Source: an uncultured Clostridia bacterium (GTDB lineage Bacteria > Bacillota > Clostridia > Christensenellales > Borkfalkiaceae). Taken from it: 7,488 bases of DNA. This document shows positions 4,932 through 7,488 of this stretch, piece after piece; position 1 is the stretch's first letter; each line of letters starts with the position of its first letter. The DNA lies in contig CAKQLR010000065.1 in the NCBI GenBank assembly GCA_934254725.1, forward strand, positions 1-7,488, given 5' to 3'. Under the pieces are notes generated by a model. That model did not search any database. It was given only the letters and a program-made list of their open reading frames with translations, and was not told where the DNA came from. The translations under genes were made by a program, and so were the position numbers.

Positions 4932-7488
4932 ATGAGAAAAGAATATAAGATTACAGGTATGAGCTGTTCCGCATGCCAGGCTCACGTCCAAAAGGCGGTG
5001 GAGAAGCTTGCGGTGGAAAGCTGTGCTGTTAACTTGCTTTCGAACGAAATGGTTGTTGACTTTGACGAAAATAAAGTTTCTCCTTCCGAGATAATTCTCG
5101 CTGTTAAAAAAGCTGGGTACGGAATAGAGGAAAAGGTAAAAGGTCAAAAAAACGAAGCAGAAGCTAAAGCCGAGGCAAAAGCGGAGAAGTGGCGTCTTGT
5201 GCGACTTATTGTGTCTGCTGTTTTGACGGTAGTGGCTTTGTATTTGTCTATGGCTCACATGTTGAAACTTCCGTTCCACAAATTCCTTCACATGCATTAT
5301 GTGGGGCAAAGTATAGCGTTATTTGTGGTTGTGTGTGGCGTAATTTGTATAAATATTCGTTATTTTATAAGCGGTTTTTCAAAGCTGTTCAAACTTGCGC
5401 CGAATATGGATACGCTTATTGCTATCGGGTCTTCCGCATCGTTTTTATATAGCATTTATCTGTTTTTGAGTTATGTGATTAACGGAATGAACGGTGATGG
5501 ACCCCATCTTTACCTGGATGCATCCGCAACTATTCTGACATTGATTTCGATAGGAAAGTATTTCGAAAACATGTCAAAAAAGAAAACATCTAGTGCTATC
5601 GAAAAATTGATGGGAATGTCGCCCGATACCGCTATAGTTTTAAAAGACGGCGTTGAAACGGAGTTGCCCGTGGAACAAATTTGCGTAGGAGATATTCTCG
5701 TCTTAAAAGACGGAATGAATTTTCCTGTGGACGGAATTGTGACAGAGGGGAATGCGGGTGTAAACGAAAGCTTGATTACAGGTGAAAGTTTCCCTGTTGA
5801 GAAATTTGCTGGTGAAAGAGTTGTATCGGGAACGACCGTAATTAACGGTTACCTGAAAATAAGGGCAACCGAGGTAGGGAGTGATACGACCCTTTCGAAA
5901 ATAGTTAAACTCGTCGAAGAGGCGAACGCGACAAAGGCTCCCGTGGCTAAACTTGCCGACAAGGTTGCGGGGGTATTTGTACCTGCTGTTATGGCGGTGG
6001 CTTTAACCGTTTTTGTGATTTGGCTTATTATATCTAAAGATTTCGAAACGGCTTTGAACTTCGGCGTTTCGGTACTTGTAATTTCTTGTCCGTGCGCGCT
6101 CGGTCTTGCAACGCCTGTGGCGATTATGGTGGGGACGGGCAAAGGAGCTGAAAACGGAATTTTAATTAAATCGGGTGAAGCATTGCAGCTTCTTTCGATC
6201 GTTAAAACAGTTGCATTCGATAAAACAGGAACGCTCACGCTCGGCCTGCCGATGGTTACCGATATTGTAGAAATTGAAGGTAAATCGAATGATTTTATGC
6301 CTGTTGCTTATTCTATGGAAGGAATGTCGTCTCATCCTCTTGCCGACGCTGTTTGCGAATGGTGCGCTAATGAAAAAATGGTTAAAGCAGATATCTCGGA
6401 CTTCGTTTCCGAGAACGGAAAAGGACTTGCCGCTACCTGCCGTGACGAGAGATATTATATAGGTAATGAAAGGTACGCTACTGAAAAAGGTGTTGATTTT
6501 TCGGATAAAAGCGCTTCAGACATTATCGCGAAGAAAAGAGCCGAGGATTTGGCAAAAGAGGGTAAAACGCCGGTATTTGTGTTTACGGATAAGGTGCTCG
6601 GAATAATTGCTCTCAGGGATGAACTTAAAAAGACTTCCGCGCATGCGATAGACAGGCTCAATTCTCTTAACGTCGAATGTGTTATGATAACGGGCGATAA
6701 TGCTTCTACCGCAAACGCGATAGCCGAAAACGCAGGCATCAAAAAGGTTTATGCGGAAGTGCTTCCCGACGGAAAGGAAAAGATAGTCAAAGAACTTTCG
6801 GCAGAGGGTAAAACAGTTGCTTTTGTAGGTGACGGTGTGAACGACGCGCCCGCACTTAACAGTGCGGATGTGGGTATCGCTATCGGTGCCGGCAGTGATA
6901 TTGCGATTGAAAGCGCGGATATCGTATTGATAAAAGACGATATAAACGACGTCGCAAACGCAATAGTTCTTTCTCGTAAGACGATGAGAACCATTAAGCA
7001 AAACTTGTTCTGGGCATTCTTTTACAACGTTCTTTGTATTCCCGTTGCAGCGGGTGCTCTTGCTTCCGTGAATATTACATTAAACCCGATGTTCTGTGCT
7101 CTTGCGATGAGCCTTTCGAGTCTGTTTGTTGTAGGAAACGCGCTGAGATTAAGGCTTGTTAAAACAGAGAAAACTTCTACCGAAAACAAAGTAAAAGCTC
7201 ATAGAGTTGTAAACACGGATAGGGTAGAGGTTAAAGAAGAACAAGCGAAAGTATGTTCTGTTGACGATAGTTCGTGTGATAAAAATAAAACAGAGTTGAA
7301 AGAGGAGATATCTAAAATGACATATGAAATAAAGATAAAAGGTATGATGTGCGGACATTGCGAAAAAGCCGTTTGCAGGGCGCTGACTTCGGTAGAAGGC
7401 GTAAAAGACGCGAAAGCCGATTCGAAAACGGGTATTGCGTTTGCTTATTCCGATGTCGCGGTTGATCAAAATGTGTTAAAAACAACGA
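4932..7488 (+). CDS. copA: Cu(+)-exporting P-type ATPase CopA with N- and C-terminal HMA domains (3' end outside window)
   Basis: The frame is open from the ATG at 4932 (AGGAGG-like AGGAG at 4919-4923, 8 nt upstream) to the window edge, 852 codons. Domains in order: an N-terminal heavy-metal-associated domain with GMSCSAC (C12, C15); membrane helices from about 89; an actuator domain with TGES (T283-E285); the intramembrane CPC metal site (C386-C388); the phosphorylation motif DKTGT (D430); the nucleotide-binding HP pair (H468-P469); TGDN (T587) and GDGVND (633-638); then YN (698-699) and MSLSS (726-730). CPC with YN and MxxSS identifies the Cu(+)/Ag(+) P1B-1 class. The pump exports cytosolic Cu(+) using ATP. 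After the last helix comes a charged linker of about 60 residues with C775 and C782, then a second HMA domain from M796 with GMMCGHC (C807, C810). The C terminus, about 10-15 residues by family length, is cut off. An internal ribosome binding site precedes M796. Confidence 0.95.
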   Translation, partial: MRKEYKITGMSCSACQAHVQKAVEKLAVESCAVNLLSNEMVVDFDENKVSPSEIILAVKKAGYGIEEKVKGQKNEAEAKAEAKAEKWRLVRLIVSAVLTVVALYLSMAHMLKLPFHKFLHMHYVGQSIALFVVVCGVICINIRYFISGFSKLFKLAPNMDTLIAIGSSASFLYSIYLFLSYVINGMNGDGPHLYLDASATILTLISIGKYFENMSKKKTSSAIEKLMGMSPDTAIVLKDGVETELPVEQICVGDILVLKDGMNFPVDGIVTEGNAGVNESLITGESFPVEKFAGERVVSGTTVINGYLKIRATEVGSDTTLSKIVKLVEEANATKAPVAKLADKVAGVFVPAVMAVALTVFVIWLIISKDFETALNFGVSVLVISCPCALGLATPVAIMVGTGKGAENGILIKSGEALQLLSIVKTVAFDKTGTLTLGLPMVTDIVEIEGKSNDFMPVAYSMEGMSSHPLADAVCEWCANEKMVKADISDFVSENGKGLAATCRDERYYIGNERYATEKGVDFSDKSASDIIAKKRAEDLAKEGKTPVFVFTDKVLGIIALRDELKKTSAHAIDRLNSLNVECVMITGDNASTANAIAENAGIKKVYAEVLPDGKEKIVKELSAEGKTVAFVGDGVNDAPALNSADVGIAIGAGSDIAIESADIVLIKDDINDVANAIVLSRKTMRTIKQNLFWAFFYNVLCIPVAAGALASVNITLNPMFCALAMSLSSLFVVGNALRLRLVKTEKTSTENKVKAHRVVNTDRVEVKEEQAKVCSVDDSSCDKNKTELKEEISKMTYEIKIKGMMCGHCEKAVCRALTSVEGVKDAKADSKTGIAFAYSDVAVDQNVLKTT
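7301..7307 (+). promoter_or_regulatory. Internal ribosome binding site within copA
   Basis: AGAGGAG lies 9 nt before an in-frame ATG at 7317, exactly at the boundary between the copA linker and the C-terminal HMA domain. It is at least as good as the ribosome binding sites of the real starts in this window. It could allow separate production of the HMA domain as a copper chaperone. Confidence 0.5.
7317..7488 (+). CDS. Possible nested CopZ-like copper chaperone (same frame as copA, partial)
   Basis: Translation from the internal ATG at 7317 would give a free HMA protein beginning MTYEIKIKGMMCGHC, the normal N terminus of a CopZ-type chaperone with Cu(+)-binding Cys at positions 12 and 15 of the short product. 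CopZ proteins are about 65-70 residues; 57 are visible before the window ends. No stop codon separates it from copA, so it is either purely a fused domain or a dual-use segment made both as part of the pump and alone. The ribosome binding site and ATG are seen directly, while independent translation is inferred. Confidence 0.4.
   Translation, partial: MTYEIKIKGMMCGHCEKAVCRALTSVEGVKDAKADSKTGIAFAYSDVAVDQNVLKTT

Noticed and set aside
4500..5309. Long minus-strand open frame of 269 codons
   Set aside because: It lies antisense to the LysM gene and the start of copA, shows low-complexity Ser/Phe-rich translation and no ribosome binding site or family resemblance.
6455..7001. Several minus-strand open frames opposite copA
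   Set aside because: They are antisense shadows of the conserved ATPase core and carry no recognisable domain.
1..7488. Mobile elements, CRISPR arrays, tRNA or rRNA genes
   Set aside because: No transposase or integrase motifs, no regularly spaced direct repeats, and no cloverleaf or rRNA signature sequences were found.

Overview
The window looks like a chromosomal stretch from a low-to-moderate GC Gram-positive bacterium of the Clostridia type. The reasons are AT-rich spacers with consensus housekeeping promoters, GAGG-type ribosome binding sites, a DUF421-DUF4363 membrane gene pair, a SpoVB-like flippase, and a folate ECF S component behind a tetrahydrofolate riboswitch. The species cannot be named from the sequence.

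Layout from left to right. Positions 3-36 form a perfect 15-bp hairpin, probably a terminator. A minus-strand gene (100-600) encodes a ribbon-helix-helix protein with an extra C-terminal domain. It is driven by a fully consensus promoter whose -10 lies inside a small palindrome, which suggests autoregulation. An AT-rich spacer follows (about 660-890). A minus-strand operon then encodes a YetF-like DUF421 membrane protein (1262-1945) and a translationally overlapping DUF4363 protein (891-1268). A plus-strand promoter (2121-2149) starts a transcript that begins almost directly with a THF riboswitch (about 2157-2267). A short terminator hairpin and the folT gene (2329-2913) come next. folT meets the convergent spoVB-like flippase gene (2906-4429, minus) tail to tail with an 8-nt overlap.

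The spoVB-like gene and a small LysM-domain gene (4522-4833, plus) are divergent and share a compact region with an 8-bp dyad and two overlapping candidate promoters. The last third is a Cu(+)-exporting P1B ATPase gene, copA (4932 to beyond the right edge). It carries the complete catalytic core, an N-terminal HMA domain, and a second HMA domain fused at the C terminus.

The most notable point is at the C terminus of copA. Directly before the second HMA domain, inside the open frame, sits a ribosome binding site with an ATG at ideal distance (7301-7319). One gene may therefore make both the pump and a free CopZ-like copper chaperone. Other points of interest are the riboswitch with an extra hairpin and a plausible antiterminator, the unusual start region of the flippase gene, and the RHH gene's self-regulation signature. 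No mobile element, CRISPR array, tRNA or rRNA was seen.
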